A DNA stretch of 64,000 bases from CBDCEG01 sp965215775 (GTDB lineage Bacteria > Pseudomonadota > Gammaproteobacteria > Cardiobacteriales > Ostreibacteriaceae), in NCBI GenBank assembly GCA_965215775.1, contig CBDCEG010000020.1:62001-126000 (forward strand). The letters run 5' to 3'. Positions 20,186 through 29,875 of the stretch are shown here, piece after piece (within the stretch, counting starts at the first letter, position 1; every line of letters begins with the position of its first letter). A program made the translations under genes and the position numbers. The notes beneath the pieces were generated by a model. It made no database searches, was not told where the DNA came from, and worked only from the letters and a program-made list of their open reading frames with translations.

Positions 20186-20893
20186 TTATTTTTCAGACGC
20201 TTTGAAAAACATATTGTAAACAAAACCTGCTGCAATAGCACCAGCAATTGGAACTACCCAAAATACCCAAACTTGACTTAAGTAAGCCCCATCTGCAAAA
20301 ATTGCTTGAGATAAGCTTCTTGCTGGATTTACAGAAGTATTTGAAACTGGGATTGAGATTAAGTGAATTAAAGTAAGCGCTAAACCAATTGCGATTGGAG
20401 CAAAACCAGCAGGAGCTAATTTATCCGTTGCACCTAAAATAATAAATAAGAAAAAGAAAGTCATAACAAACTCAGTAACTATAACTGCTGTTAAAGTATA
20501 CTTACCTGGAGATAAATCACCAAAGCCATTTGCAGCAAAACTTCCTAATGTGCCACCATCTCTACCTGTTACAATAATTGCCAAAACCGCAGCAGCAGCA
20601 ATACCACCAATAACTTGAGCAATAATATAAGGTGCTATTTCAGAAGTTTTGAATTTACCACCAGCCCAAAGACCAAAAGTTACTGCTGGGTTAAAATGCC
20701 CACCAGAAATATGACCAACAGCATAAGCCATTGTTAAAACTGTCAAACCAAATGCTAATGAAACTCCAACAAAACCAACATTATGGTTTCCAAATAAATC
20801 ATTACTTGTTGCTAAAGCAGCTGTTCCACAACCACCCATTACTAACCAAAAAGTTCCAAAGAACTCTGCCATCATTTTCTTTTTAATACACAT
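20186..20893 (-). CDS. aqpZ: Aquaporin Z
   Basis: The 235-residue major intrinsic protein has six membrane helices and both half-helix motifs, HFNPAVT (NPA at 68-70) and SVNPARS. The arginine following the second NPA belongs to the water-selective filter. Length and the N-terminal [15 protein letters not shown] match AqpZ (231 in E. coli). Start at 20893 is supported by AGGAG 7 bases upstream. It mediates rapid water flow across the inner membrane. It stands alone between the terminator and the IalB-family gene. Confidence 0.95.
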   Translation of the reverse strand: MCIKKKMMAEFFGTFWLVMGGCGTAALATSNDLFGNHNVGFVGVSLAFGLTVLTMAYAVGHISGGHFNPAVTFGLWAGGKFKTSEIAPYIIAQVIGGIAAAAVLAIIVTGRDGGTLGSFAANGFGDLSPGKYTLTAVIVTEFVMTFFFLFIILGATDKLAPAGFAPIAIGLALTLIHLISIPVSNTSVNPARSLSQAIFADGAYLSQVWVFWVVPIAGAIAAGFVYNMFFKASEK

Positions 20894-20963
20894 ATTTTTT
20901 CTCCTGTTTTTTAATTATAAAATTTTTTACCATTTTTCTTTCTAACCTTCTTTCTACTTTTCT

Positions 20964-21452
20964 TTATTTAAGTGATTCTAATGCTTTAGTAACACCTGAT
21001 AAAGACACATTTCCATTTATAGCCTTTTTACCTAAAAACACTACAACTTGCATTTTAGAGCCTTTTTGCATTGCTGCTTTTAGTTTTTTATCTAAAGAAA
21101 CTATTGCATTACAACCAGCTGGATCACAGTTTGAATAATGAACTCGCCCAACTTCTTTTTTATCAACAGCTATTCCAACACCAGCTTGCAAATTAACTAG
21201 CAAAGGAACTTTAATAAATGCTAGAGGAGATTTTTGTCCTTTAACTTTACGGATAAATATATTTAGAACTGGTTTTTTATTTTTATCAAAAACTGTTTGA
21301 GTTATTCCACAAATACTTTTCTTTTTAGCTTTTACACATTTAGATTCCCAACTTCCATATTTTTCGCCATCTTTAGCAAAAGAGTTTCCTGCTAGAATTA
21401 ACCCAGATAAAATAGCAAGTTTTGCTATTTTTTTTATTATTTTAATATTCAT
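20964..21452 (-). CDS. Secreted IalB-family (invasion-associated locus B) protein
   Basis: The 162-residue protein has a signal peptide (to about residue 26, AGNSFA). The IalB-domain pattern follows: YGSWESKC, a Cys pair (KKSICGITQTV), and the paired-Cys segment SNCDPAGCNAIVSL, suggesting disulfides in the periplasm. In Bartonella, IalB assists erythrocyte invasion, but the family is widespread in free-living proteobacteria and its biochemical role is unknown. It is divergent from lpxK. Confidence 0.85.
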   Translation of the reverse strand: MNIKIIKKIAKLAILSGLILAGNSFAKDGEKYGSWESKCVKAKKKSICGITQTVFDKNKKPVLNIFIRKVKGQKSPLAFIKVPLLVNLQAGVGIAVDKKEVGRVHYSNCDPAGCNAIVSLDKKLKAAMQKGSKMQVVVFLGKKAINGNVSLSGVTKALESLK

Positions 21453-21579
21453 ATGTTTTTATACCTTTTTATTAGTTTATAATATTTACAAGTTGCTTAT
21501 TCTATAACAGCAACAAAAAAGAATAAATATATTTTAGTAACTAAACTGTGAAAACTACAATAGGTATAAAATCAAATAA

Positions 21580-22563
21580 ATGAATTGGCAAAAATTTTTC
21601 CAAAATAAAACAATATTTAATTATATATTATTACCTTTAAGCTTTGTGTTTAAAGGTTTGGTTTCATTGCGTCATTTTCTATACAAAAAAAATATTCTAA
21701 AATCTTACAAATCAAAAATACCAATAATTATTATTGGTGGAATTAATGTTGGTGGAAGTGGTAAAACACCTTTAGTTATAGCACTAGGTGAGTTATTAGC
21801 TGAAAATAATATTAAATTTGCAGTTATTTCTCGTGGTTATGGTGCTGATTTTGAGGGAAATAAAGAGGTCTTACTAACAAATAAAGCAAATGAAACTGGT
21901 GATGAGCCACTTTTGATAAAAACTAAATTAAACTGTCCTGTTTTTGTGGGACAAAATAGAGTGAATTCAGTAAAATTAATTGAAAAAAACTACCCTGAAA
22001 TTAAAATAATTTTAACTGATGATGGCTTGCAACATTATAAATTACAAGCTGATCTGAAAATTTGTGTTGTTAATTCACAATATAAATTTGGAAATGGTTG
22101 GATGTTACCAGCTGGTCCTTTGAGAGAGCCAAAATCATCATTAAAAAACATTGATTTTATAGTTAGTAATGGTGGCGTTTCTCAAGAATATCATTACAAA
22201 TTAACTTTTTTAGACTGGAGTCATATAAATTCAAATACAAAAGAAATTACAAAAAAATATCATGATGAGTTTATAAATAATGAAAATATTGTTGCGATTA
22301 GCGGTATTGCAAACCCCAATAATTTCTTTAATACTTTGACTGACCTTGGGATTGAATCACTAAAAACAATTAGCTACCCTGACCATTACAAATACACAGG
22401 AGCTGAAATGTTAGAAAATAAAACTATTTTAATGACTGAAAAAGACTGGATTAAATTAAAAGAATTTAAGCATAATGATGCTTGGTTTTTAAATACAAAA
22501 GCTATTCTTAGCTCACAGTTAAAAAAAGACTTTATGGAAAAAGTTAATAAGATAAAATCATAA
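21580..22563 (+). CDS. lpxK: Tetraacyldisaccharide 4'-kinase LpxK
   Basis: The 327-residue protein has an N-terminal membrane-associated helix and a P-loop (GGINVGGSGKTPLVIAL, about residues 47-63). The LpxK-specific SRGYG, GDEPLL and DDGLQH motifs follow. It phosphorylates the 4' position of the lipid A precursor at the inner membrane, the sixth step of the Raetz pathway. Length matches E. coli LpxK (328). The next gene starts 1 bp after its stop. Confidence 0.95.
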   Translation: MNWQKFFQNKTIFNYILLPLSFVFKGLVSLRHFLYKKNILKSYKSKIPIIIIGGINVGGSGKTPLVIALGELLAENNIKFAVISRGYGADFEGNKEVLLTNKANETGDEPLLIKTKLNCPVFVGQNRVNSVKLIEKNYPEIKIILTDDGLQHYKLQADLKICVVNSQYKFGNGWMLPAGPLREPKSSLKNIDFIVSNGGVSQEYHYKLTFLDWSHINSNTKEITKKYHDEFINNENIVAISGIANPNNFFNTLTDLGIESLKTISYPDHYKYTGAEMLENKTILMTEKDWIKLKEFKHNDAWFLNTKAILSSQLKKDFMEKVNKIKS

Positions 22564-22564
22564 A

Positions 22565-23926
22565 ATGGATAATACAAAAATGAACGATATAAAAATACTT
22601 ATAGTTGATGACGAAACTGATATAAATGAACTCCTCAAAGATATTTTAGAGGACGAAGGCTACAATATTTACACAGCTGAAAATGCAGAGCAAGCAAATA
22701 AAATATACTCTTTTAATGATATAAACTTAGTTTTATTAGATATTTGGTTGCCTGATGAAGATGGAATTTCTTTATTACAAAGGTGGCAAGAAACTAACAA
22801 ACTTAAATCAACAGTTATTATGATGTCTGGGCATGGAACAATAGAAACCGCTGTTAATGCAACAAAACTTGGAGCCTTTGATTTCATTGAAAAACCAATT
22901 TCAATGGCAAAATTATTGATTGTCGTTAATAACGCAGTTGAAAAAATAAAACTTGAACAAAAAAATAGTAACTTAATTTCACAAATAAATAAAAAAGTAG
23001 AAGTTATTGGTAAAAGTCCTTTAATTTTAGATTTAAAACAGACTATAAATAAAATTGCTTTAACAAGTGTAAGTGTTTTATTTACTGGTGAGGCTGGCAC
23101 TGGGAAAAACTTTTATGCAAGATATTTACACCATATTTCCTCACGAAGCTCTGAACCATTTATTGTAGCAAATATTTTAAATATGTCTGATGATAAGCAA
23201 ATGCAATATTTTATTGGTTCTGGTAACAAAAATGGGTTGATAGATATTGCTGAAAATGGTGCTTTATTTATTGATGAAATATCTAATTTAAGCAAACCTG
23301 TGCAATCTTTATTAGCCCAAATTCTTGAGCAACAGGAATATAATAATTTAGAAAAAGGTGGCATAGTGAAAACAAATGTAAGGTTTTACTTTGCAACTAG
23401 ATATAATCTAGAACAGCTTGTTTCTCAAGAAAATATAAGTAAAGATTTGTATCAATTAATTCAGATAACACAAATAAAAATACCTAGCTTAAATCAATAC
23501 AGCGATGATATTCCAGAACTTATAGATTATTTTATTGATGGTTTTGTTAGTAATGAAAAACTACCTTATAGGCACTTTTCTATGCGTTCACTTAATTTTT
23601 TGCGTCAATATAATTGGGCAGGAAATATTTTAGAATTGAAAAATTTTATCCAACGAGTTTTAGTTTTAGATGAAAATGAGGAAGTTCATTTAGAAGAAGT
23701 CTCTAACTTAATTCAAATAAAACCAAACCTTGAAACATCTAATAATATACCTATTCCATTAGATTTATCTATCCGAGATGCTAGGGAAATATTTGAAAGA
23801 ATATATTTAACAAAACAATTAGAATACTGCAAAGGAAATATTAGCGAACTTGCTAAGAGAGTTGGTCTTGAACGAACTAACTTATATAGAAAATTAAAAA
23901 ATTTAAAAATAAATTACAAAAAATAA
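22565..23926 (+). CDS. NtrX-like response regulator with degenerate AAA+ domain
   Basis: The 453-residue protein has a receiver domain (residues 9-125, phospho-acceptor Asp59 in LVLLDIWLP). The AAA+ domain (about 150-375) has a Walker A GEAGTGKN and Walker B ALFIDEI, and a Fis-type helix-turn-helix lies at the C-terminus (about 408-450). The architecture is that of NtrC/NtrX enhancer-binding proteins. However, the GAFTGA loop that contacts sigma-54 is absent, replaced around 215-225, and the arginine-finger region reads ISKDLYQLIQI without the usual arginines. I infer a phosphorylation-responsive DNA-binding regulator that does not activate sigma-54. No partner kinase gene is adjacent. It begins 1 bp after lpxK. 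Confidence 0.85.
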   Translation: MDNTKMNDIKILIVDDETDINELLKDILEDEGYNIYTAENAEQANKIYSFNDINLVLLDIWLPDEDGISLLQRWQETNKLKSTVIMMSGHGTIETAVNATKLGAFDFIEKPISMAKLLIVVNNAVEKIKLEQKNSNLISQINKKVEVIGKSPLILDLKQTINKIALTSVSVLFTGEAGTGKNFYARYLHHISSRSSEPFIVANILNMSDDKQMQYFIGSGNKNGLIDIAENGALFIDEISNLSKPVQSLLAQILEQQEYNNLEKGGIVKTNVRFYFATRYNLEQLVSQENISKDLYQLIQITQIKIPSLNQYSDDIPELIDYFIDGFVSNEKLPYRHFSMRSLNFLRQYNWAGNILELKNFIQRVLVLDENEEVHLEEVSNLIQIKPNLETSNNIPIPLDLSIRDAREIFERIYLTKQLEYCKGNISELAKRVGLERTNLYRKLKNLKINYKK

Positions 23927-23961
23927 ACCATAAACTACATTAATATATAAACAAAACAAAT

Positions 23962-25986
23962 ATGAAAAATCCATTATTAAATATAAAACAATTCCCAGAT
24001 TATGATAATACTGAAGCAAAACACGCTTTTGAGGCGATAAAAAAACTTTGTGATAATAATAAATCAGAAATAGAGAATATTATAAATTCATCAAAACCAA
24101 CTTGGGAAACCTATGAAATTTTAGAGGAGCTAGATGATAATTTATCAAAAGCTTGGTCTGTAATCTCAAATATGAGTTCTGTTATGAATGATGATGAATG
24201 GCGAGAAGCACATCAACAAAGCCAGCAAATCATCTCTGATTATTCTGCAAAAATGTCTCAAAATAAAAATCTGTATGATTTTTATTTAAATTTAGAAAAA
24301 GGAAAGAGTTTTAATAATTTTAACTCAACTCAAAAGAAAATTATCCAAGATGCAATCAGAGATTTTAAGCTTTCTGGGGTAAATTTAGAAGAAAAAGATA
24401 AAGTAATTTACCAAAATTTGGTAAGTGAATTAAGTGAGCTTAAAACTCAATTTTCTAATAATGTTTTAGATGCAACACAATCTTTTTCCATATTAATAGA
24501 TGATAAAAAACAACTAGATGGAATACCTAATTCTGCAATAGATTTATATCAACAACTTGCAAAACAAAAAGATAAAAAAGGTTATTTAATTACTTTAGAT
24601 TTTCCATCATATTTTCCAGTAATTAGTTATTCAAATAATAGAGACTTGCGGGAAAAGTTATATTTAGCTTATGCAACAAGAGCCTCAGAAATATCAAAAG
24701 AAAAGATGTTTGATAATACAGAAATCACTGAGCAAATTTTAATTAGAAGACAAAAATTAGCCAAATTATTAAGCTTTGAAAATTATAGTGAATATTCAGT
24801 TTCAGATAAGATGGCTGAATCACCTACTGAAATATTAAACTTTCTTTATGATTTAGTTGATAAAAGTAAAGTTTCAGGGCAAAAAGATCATAATGAGTTA
24901 AAAGAATTTGCCAAAAATGAATTAAACATTAATAGTGTTGAGGCTTGGGATATTAATTTTATTGCTGAAAAACTAAAAGAATCAAAATACTCAATTTCTC
25001 AAGAAGAATTACGCCAATATTTCCCAACTAATAAGGTTATATCTGGTTTATTTTCTATAGTTAATTCTTTGTTTGAAGTTTCATTTGTGGAAAATAAAAC
25101 TTATAGCAAATGGCACAAAGATGTTATTACTTATGATGTTTTTGATAAAGATAATAACAACATAGCACATTTTTATATGGATTTATATGCACGCACAGGC
25201 AAACGAGGTGGTGCTTGGATGGCTGATGCAGTTTCTAAAATCAAAAATTCAAATAAAGACCAAAAACCAATAGCTTATTTAACTTGTAACTTTATTCCAC
25301 CCGTTGAAAATAGTATTTCTTATTTAAATCACGATGAAATTGTAACTTTATTTCATGAATTTGGGCATACGCTACACCATATTTTAACAAAAGTTAATTA
25401 TAGTGCCGCTTCTGGAATTAATGGTGTTGAGTGGGATGCAGTTGAATTACCTAGCCAATTTATGGAAAATTTTTGTTTCCAAGAAAAAGTCTTACAAAGT
25501 ATGAGTGAGCATAAGGAAACAAAGGAAACTTTGCCAAAAGATTTATTTGATAAATTAACCGCTTCTAAAAATTTTCGCAGTGCTTCTATGATGTTAAGGC
25601 AATTAGAGTTTTCAATATTTGATATGATACTGCATTGCAACTATAATGATGATAAGGGTAAAACTGTAATGCAAGTTTTAAAAACTGTTCAAGATAAGGT
25701 TGCGGTCATACCAACTAACGAAAACTCAAGGTTCCCAATGAGCTTTTCGCATATTTTTGCAGGTGGTTATTCAGCTGGTTATTATAGCTATAAATGGGCT
25801 GAAGTTTTATCTGCTGATGCTTTTTCTTTGTTTGAAGAAAAGGGAATCTATGATAAAACAACTGGAACTTCTTTTAAAAATGAAATTTTGGAAAAAGGAT
25901 CTTCAAGAACTGCTTTAGAAAATTTCATTAAATTTAGAGGGCGGAAACCAAGCGTTAACGCACTTCTAAAGCATAATGGAATTTAA
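23962..25986 (+). CDS. prlC: Oligopeptidase A-like M3 metallopeptidase
   Basis: The 674-residue protein has the M3 zinc site FHEFGHTLHH (His-Glu-x-x-His, about residues 466-475). A downstream glutamate lies in NGVEWDAVELPSQFMENF, as in thimet-like oligopeptidases. Length and the C-terminal SFSHIFAGGYSAGYYSYKWAEVLSAD segment match E. coli oligopeptidase A (PrlC, 680). It degrades short peptides, including cleaved signal peptides, in the cytoplasm. This complements the peptide importer upstream in the window. Confidence 0.93.
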   Translation: MKNPLLNIKQFPDYDNTEAKHAFEAIKKLCDNNKSEIENIINSSKPTWETYEILEELDDNLSKAWSVISNMSSVMNDDEWREAHQQSQQIISDYSAKMSQNKNLYDFYLNLEKGKSFNNFNSTQKKIIQDAIRDFKLSGVNLEEKDKVIYQNLVSELSELKTQFSNNVLDATQSFSILIDDKKQLDGIPNSAIDLYQQLAKQKDKKGYLITLDFPSYFPVISYSNNRDLREKLYLAYATRASEISKEKMFDNTEITEQILIRRQKLAKLLSFENYSEYSVSDKMAESPTEILNFLYDLVDKSKVSGQKDHNELKEFAKNELNINSVEAWDINFIAEKLKESKYSISQEELRQYFPTNKVISGLFSIVNSLFEVSFVENKTYSKWHKDVITYDVFDKDNNNIAHFYMDLYARTGKRGGAWMADAVSKIKNSNKDQKPIAYLTCNFIPPVENSISYLNHDEIVTLFHEFGHTLHHILTKVNYSAASGINGVEWDAVELPSQFMENFCFQEKVLQSMSEHKETKETLPKDLFDKLTASKNFRSASMMLRQLEFSIFDMILHCNYNDDKGKTVMQVLKTVQDKVAVIPTNENSRFPMSFSHIFAGGYSAGYYSYKWAEVLSADAFSLFEEKGIYDKTTGTSFKNEILEKGSSRTALENFIKFRGRKPSVNALLKHNGI

Positions 25987-26047
25987 ATATAAACAAAGAA
26001 GCAATTAAAGTAAGTAAATAATTAAGTAAATAATTGAGGTAACAACC

Positions 26048-26824
26048 ATGAAAAAAATTAAATATATAACTCTAATAACAGGATTTTTATTTTTGAATAT
26101 TTTATCAGCTGCCAGCATTTGGGTTAGTGATGAAATTCAAGCACCGCTTCGTGATAAGCCTGAGCTAAATTCTAAAATCATTATTATGATTCCAGCAGGG
26201 GAAAAGGTAAAGATTATAAAAACTGAGAAAGATTACACGCAAATTAAAACAAAATCTGGTAAAAAAGGCTGGCTTTCAAACTATTATATTCTTAAAAAAG
26301 CTAGTATCCATAGCAAATACAACCCTATTTTAAAAGAGCTTGTTAAGATAAAAAAAGATAACAAAGCACTTATTCAAGCTTTAGAACTAAAAAAACAAAC
26401 TATATTAAAACTAGAAGATGCTAATAAAGGAGCAGCGGCTTCACAAGAAAACTTAGCTGTTTCAGAAACTAATATCAAAAAATTACAAGCAAAAGTTATT
26501 TCTCAAGATAAAGAAATAACAGCACTTAAAGAAACAACTGAAAAAGCAAATAAGAAAGCAATAAATGCTCAAACTAAGTATATAAATTTGGTAAAAGTGT
26601 CTGAAAATGCAGTTAAAATTGCTGAAAAAAACAAAGCTTTATCAGAAATAAATGTAGCAAACGAAAAAGAAATTCAATCTCTTAAAAATAAAAATCAAAA
26701 CCTAACCTCACAAGTTGGAAGTAAAGCTTATATTATCGGTGGTTCATTTGTTTTTGCAGGACTTTTGATTGGTTATATTTTATCAATTATGATGCCTGCA
26801 AGACGCAAAAGACACTATTTATAA
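26048..26824 (+). CDS. YgiM-like SH3-domain membrane protein
   Basis: The 258-residue protein has a signal peptide (to about ILSAAS), then a bacterial SH3 domain (about residues 25-90, with APLRDKPELNSK and KKGWLSNYYIL). A long coiled-coil (about 100-215) and a C-terminal membrane helix (about 225-248) with a basic end (ARRKRHY) follow. This is the layout of E. coli YgiM (TIGR04211-type). The SH3 domain would lie in the periplasm, and a cell wall-related role is suggested only by the domain. It has a GAGGTAAC ribosome site. Confidence 0.85.
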   Translation: MKKIKYITLITGFLFLNILSAASIWVSDEIQAPLRDKPELNSKIIIMIPAGEKVKIIKTEKDYTQIKTKSGKKGWLSNYYILKKASIHSKYNPILKELVKIKKDNKALIQALELKKQTILKLEDANKGAAASQENLAVSETNIKKLQAKVISQDKEITALKETTEKANKKAINAQTKYINLVKVSENAVKIAEKNKALSEINVANEKEIQSLKNKNQNLTSQVGSKAYIIGGSFVFAGLLIGYILSIMMPARRKRHYL

Positions 26825-26847
26825 TAATTTCTAAACAACTAAAATAG

Positions 26848-27561
26848 ATGAAAAAAGAAATCTTAATAATACTCCATCATTCATCAGGAACTGGTGGGCG
26901 AATTCAGTCTAAGTTAATTGAATTAGGCTATGAATTAGATATTCGCTGTATTATTGAAGGTGATACTTTACCAAACGCTAGTAATTACGCTGGCGTTGTT
27001 GTTTTTGGCGGAATAATGTCTGCTAATGATTGCCAAACAATCAAAGGAATACATAAAGAGATAAACTGGATTCCGTCTATTATTGAGGCTGATATTCCGT
27101 ATTTGGGAATTTGTTTAGGGGCTCAATTACTATCTCGTGCTTTAGGCGGAACTGTCTGCAAAAAAAGTTGTTTCTGTCAAAAATGTCCAACTGTGGAAAT
27201 AGGATTTCACCCAGTCAAACCTAAAGGAAAGGAAGGTAATAAATTCCTACCAAAAGGTGATTCAGTATTTTACCACTGGCATTTTGAAGGATTTTCAATT
27301 CCGAAAGGTTGTGAATGTATTGCTGAAAATAACTGCTTTCAAAACCAAGCTTTCAAACTAAATGATAAAGTTATAGGCTTACAATTTCACCCAGAAGCAA
27401 CCAAAGAAATGATTGAACAATGGGTGCAAAGAGAACCAAATAATCTAAAATTAAACGGTGCCCAAGACTATAAAACTCAAATGAAATTATATGATAAATA
27501 TGATAAAGAAATTAATGTTTGGCTTGATGAGTTTTTAGATAATTGGTTAAATTCTAATTAA
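26848..27561 (+). CDS. Class I glutamine amidotransferase-like protein
   Basis: The 237-residue protein has the nucleophile elbow YLGICLGAQLLSRALGG (Cys near residue 92) and the catalytic His-Glu in GLQFHPEAT. It belongs to the stand-alone GMP-synthase-like amidotransferase group, which hydrolyses glutamine or gamma-glutamyl compounds. No synthetase domain or partner is adjacent, so the acceptor is unknown. An unusual Cys cluster (CKKSCFCQKCP) follows the nucleophile region and might bind metal. Confidence 0.85.
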   Translation: MKKEILIILHHSSGTGGRIQSKLIELGYELDIRCIIEGDTLPNASNYAGVVVFGGIMSANDCQTIKGIHKEINWIPSIIEADIPYLGICLGAQLLSRALGGTVCKKSCFCQKCPTVEIGFHPVKPKGKEGNKFLPKGDSVFYHWHFEGFSIPKGCECIAENNCFQNQAFKLNDKVIGLQFHPEATKEMIEQWVQREPNNLKLNGAQDYKTQMKLYDKYDKEINVWLDEFLDNWLNSN

Positions 27562-27665
27562 TTAACCAATTCTCTAACCAAACTCTATAAATACAAACAA
27601 CTTAATTCTTTTAAAGAAAAATGGTTTTTAGATTTTTAAATGTTACTGAAAAACAATACAAAAAC

Positions 27666-28763
27666 CTAGCTAATTTTAGAATTTATTGCTCTAAGAATAT
27701 CGGTTTTATCAATTGAATTATCTATTATTGCTTTGCCTAGTTTTTCAAAAACAATCAGTTTTAGTTTTCCAGCAGCAACTTTTTTATCCAAAAGCATTGC
27801 GTTATAAATTTCCTCACTATTATAGATATTATTAGAGTTATCTAATTTGGTTGGGCTATTTGATTTTGTAAAAAGTGTTTCAATTAATTCCACATCATCA
27901 GATGACAATTTGCCCAGTTTTTTAGAAAGTTCTGCAGCCATCATTGTTCCAATTGCAACAGCTTCTCCGTGAAGATATGTTTTATAATTTGTAATAGTTT
28001 CAACTGCATGTCCAAAAGTATGCCCTAAGTTAAGCAATGCTCTTTCACCTTTTTCTTTTTCATCATTTGCAACAACTTTTGCTTTGTGCAGACAGGAGGT
28101 TTTTATTATTTCAATTAATATTTGTGGATTTAATTTTACTACTTTTTCAGCAATTTTATTTAAGCGTTGTAAGAAATCAATATCTCCGATAAGTCCATAT
28201 TTTATAACCTCTGCCATTCCTGCACTTATTTCTCGTTTATCAAGAGTTTTCAAAACGCAAACATCAATAATTACAGCTTTTGGTTGGTGAAAAGCACCAA
28301 TCATATTTTTACCTTTTGGGTGATTTACTCCAGTTTTACCACCAACAGAAGAATCAACTTGTGATAAAAGTGTTGTTGGTATTTGAATAAAATCAATTCC
28401 GCGTTGATAACTTGCTGCTGCAAACCCTGTAATATCGCCAACAATCCCACCACCCAAAGCAATTAAAATACAATCTCTTGAGAATTTATTATCAATTAAT
28501 TTATCATAAATTAGGTTAAGTGTTTGCTGGTTTTTATTGGTTTCTCCCTTTGGCAATAAGACGCTAACAATCTTAATATTTGGTATTGTTTGTAATGAAT
28601 TAACAACTTTTTCCAAGTATAAATCTGCAACAGTTTCATCACTTACAATACAAACTTGTTTTGTATTTATATGTTTTGTAAGTAATTTAGCATCATTTAA
28701 TAAATTTTCTCCAATATTTATATCATAACTATTATTTCCTAATTTAACTTGAACGGTTTGCAT
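27666..28763 (-). CDS. aroB: 3-dehydroquinate synthase
   Basis: The 365-residue protein has the NAD-binding and active-site motifs of AroB: PKGETNKN, ALGGGIVGDITGFAAASYQRG, QIPTTLLSQVDSSVGGKTGVNH, and the zinc-binding histidines in LNLGHTFGHAVE and LHGEAVAIG. It converts DAHP to 3-dehydroquinate in the shikimate pathway; aroE is elsewhere in this window. Length matches E. coli AroB (362). It lies 44 bp downstream of the WYL regulator gene on the same strand. Confidence 0.96.
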   Translation of the reverse strand: MQTVQVKLGNNSYDINIGENLLNDAKLLTKHINTKQVCIVSDETVADLYLEKVVNSLQTIPNIKIVSVLLPKGETNKNQQTLNLIYDKLIDNKFSRDCILIALGGGIVGDITGFAAASYQRGIDFIQIPTTLLSQVDSSVGGKTGVNHPKGKNMIGAFHQPKAVIIDVCVLKTLDKREISAGMAEVIKYGLIGDIDFLQRLNKIAEKVVKLNPQILIEIIKTSCLHKAKVVANDEKEKGERALLNLGHTFGHAVETITNYKTYLHGEAVAIGTMMAAELSKKLGKLSSDDVELIETLFTKSNSPTKLDNSNNIYNSEEIYNAMLLDKKVAAGKLKLIVFEKLGKAIIDNSIDKTDILRAINSKIS

Positions 28764-28807
28764 AATTTCCTCTAGTTGTTTATTTTTGTTTATATTTATT
28801 TATCAAA

Positions 28808-29719
28808 TTATAACCCAGTTAGCTTGTGTTTTAAGTCTCTTTTTATCATTCTTTTATAAGAGATTGGTTCTAAAATTTCAACTTGCGGAAGCCAGCGGAT
28901 AAGTAAGTCTTTTATCTCAAAAAAACCAGTTACTTGATAATGAACTTCTATATCTCCATTTTCAAAAGTATTAATAACCTCTTGTGATGGTAAATATTTT
29001 TTTAAAGTAAAAAATCTTCTTATTTTCTTTTTAACTCTAATTTTAACTATTTGTTTTTGTTTGCCAAAAATTGACCAAGGAGTTTGAATTTCATTAATGA
29101 AATTTTCTACATTTTTACTTTTACTAAATGTATTTTTTGTATAATTTATTTCTAAAATTAAAGCAATTCTTCTTAATTGAACTTGTGCATTTTCTTTATT
29201 TACAACAACAACATAAAAATTTTCATTCAAAAAAATTATTTTATAAGGAAGGAATATCTGAATTGAAATATTTCTTTCAACCTTATAACTCATTTCAATT
29301 TCTTTATTATAAGTAATCGCGTGTTCTAGTTTTTTGATAACCTTTTCATTAGCCAAATCTTCAAAAGGGCGAGATTTGAAATCATAAACTGTCTGTGAAG
29401 AGTTTAGCAAAGCTTTTGTTTTATCAGAAACTTCTGTTTTTTTATTTGTAACCCCAAGTAAATTTATAATATTTGCAAGCGTCATCAAATTAGTTGTATT
29501 TAAAATATCTTCTAACAAAAACGACTGATAAGCTTGATAAGACTGCCCTTGTTTAGTTATAAAATCACCAAATATTTCTTTGATTAACTGAAAATCTCGG
29601 CGGATTGTTCGCTCACTAACTTCAAACATAATAGCAAGTCGTGAAACAAATAATACTTTGCCATCATTGAGCATTTTAAGTATTTCTATTGTTCTGTGTA
29701 AACTTGATTTTTGACTCAT
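28808..29719 (-). CDS. WYL-domain transcriptional regulator, divergent from rtcB
   Basis: The 303-residue protein has an N-terminal winged helix-turn-helix of the DeoR/HTH_11 type (LAIMFEVSERTIRRDFQLIKE, about residues 28-48). A WYL-like ligand-binding region (about 130-215) and a C-terminal WCX-type extension (about 220-300) follow. WYL proteins often sense nucleic acids or nucleotides and control DNA/RNA-repair or defence genes. It is transcribed away from rtcB across a 156-bp gap that holds a tandem 12-bp repeat, which suggests control of rtcB. Confidence 0.85.
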   Translation of the reverse strand: MSQKSSLHRTIEILKMLNDGKVLFVSRLAIMFEVSERTIRRDFQLIKEIFGDFITKQGQSYQAYQSFLLEDILNTTNLMTLANIINLLGVTNKKTEVSDKTKALLNSSQTVYDFKSRPFEDLANEKVIKKLEHAITYNKEIEMSYKVERNISIQIFLPYKIIFLNENFYVVVVNKENAQVQLRRIALILEINYTKNTFSKSKNVENFINEIQTPWSIFGKQKQIVKIRVKKKIRRFFTLKKYLPSQEVINTFENGDIEVHYQVTGFFEIKDLLIRWLPQVEILEPISYKRMIKRDLKHKLTGL

Positions 29720-29839
29720 TTAAACACCATTGATAAAAAAATTAACTATAAACTAATCGGACATAATACGACCAAATAAAATTATATCATATGCCTAAGT
29801 TAAGAAAAAATAAAAAGCTTCACAATAAGGTGGGATACT

Positions 29840-29863
29840 TAGGAATTATCATAGGAATTATCA
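29840..29863. repeat. Tandem 12-bp direct repeat upstream of rtcB
   Basis: TAGGAATTATCA occurs twice head-to-tail, ending 12 bases before the rtcB start codon and abutting its AGAGGAAA ribosome site. It could be an operator for the divergent WYL regulator or a leader-RNA element. No experimental support. Confidence 0.6.
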
Positions 29864-29875
29864 AAAGAGGAAATT

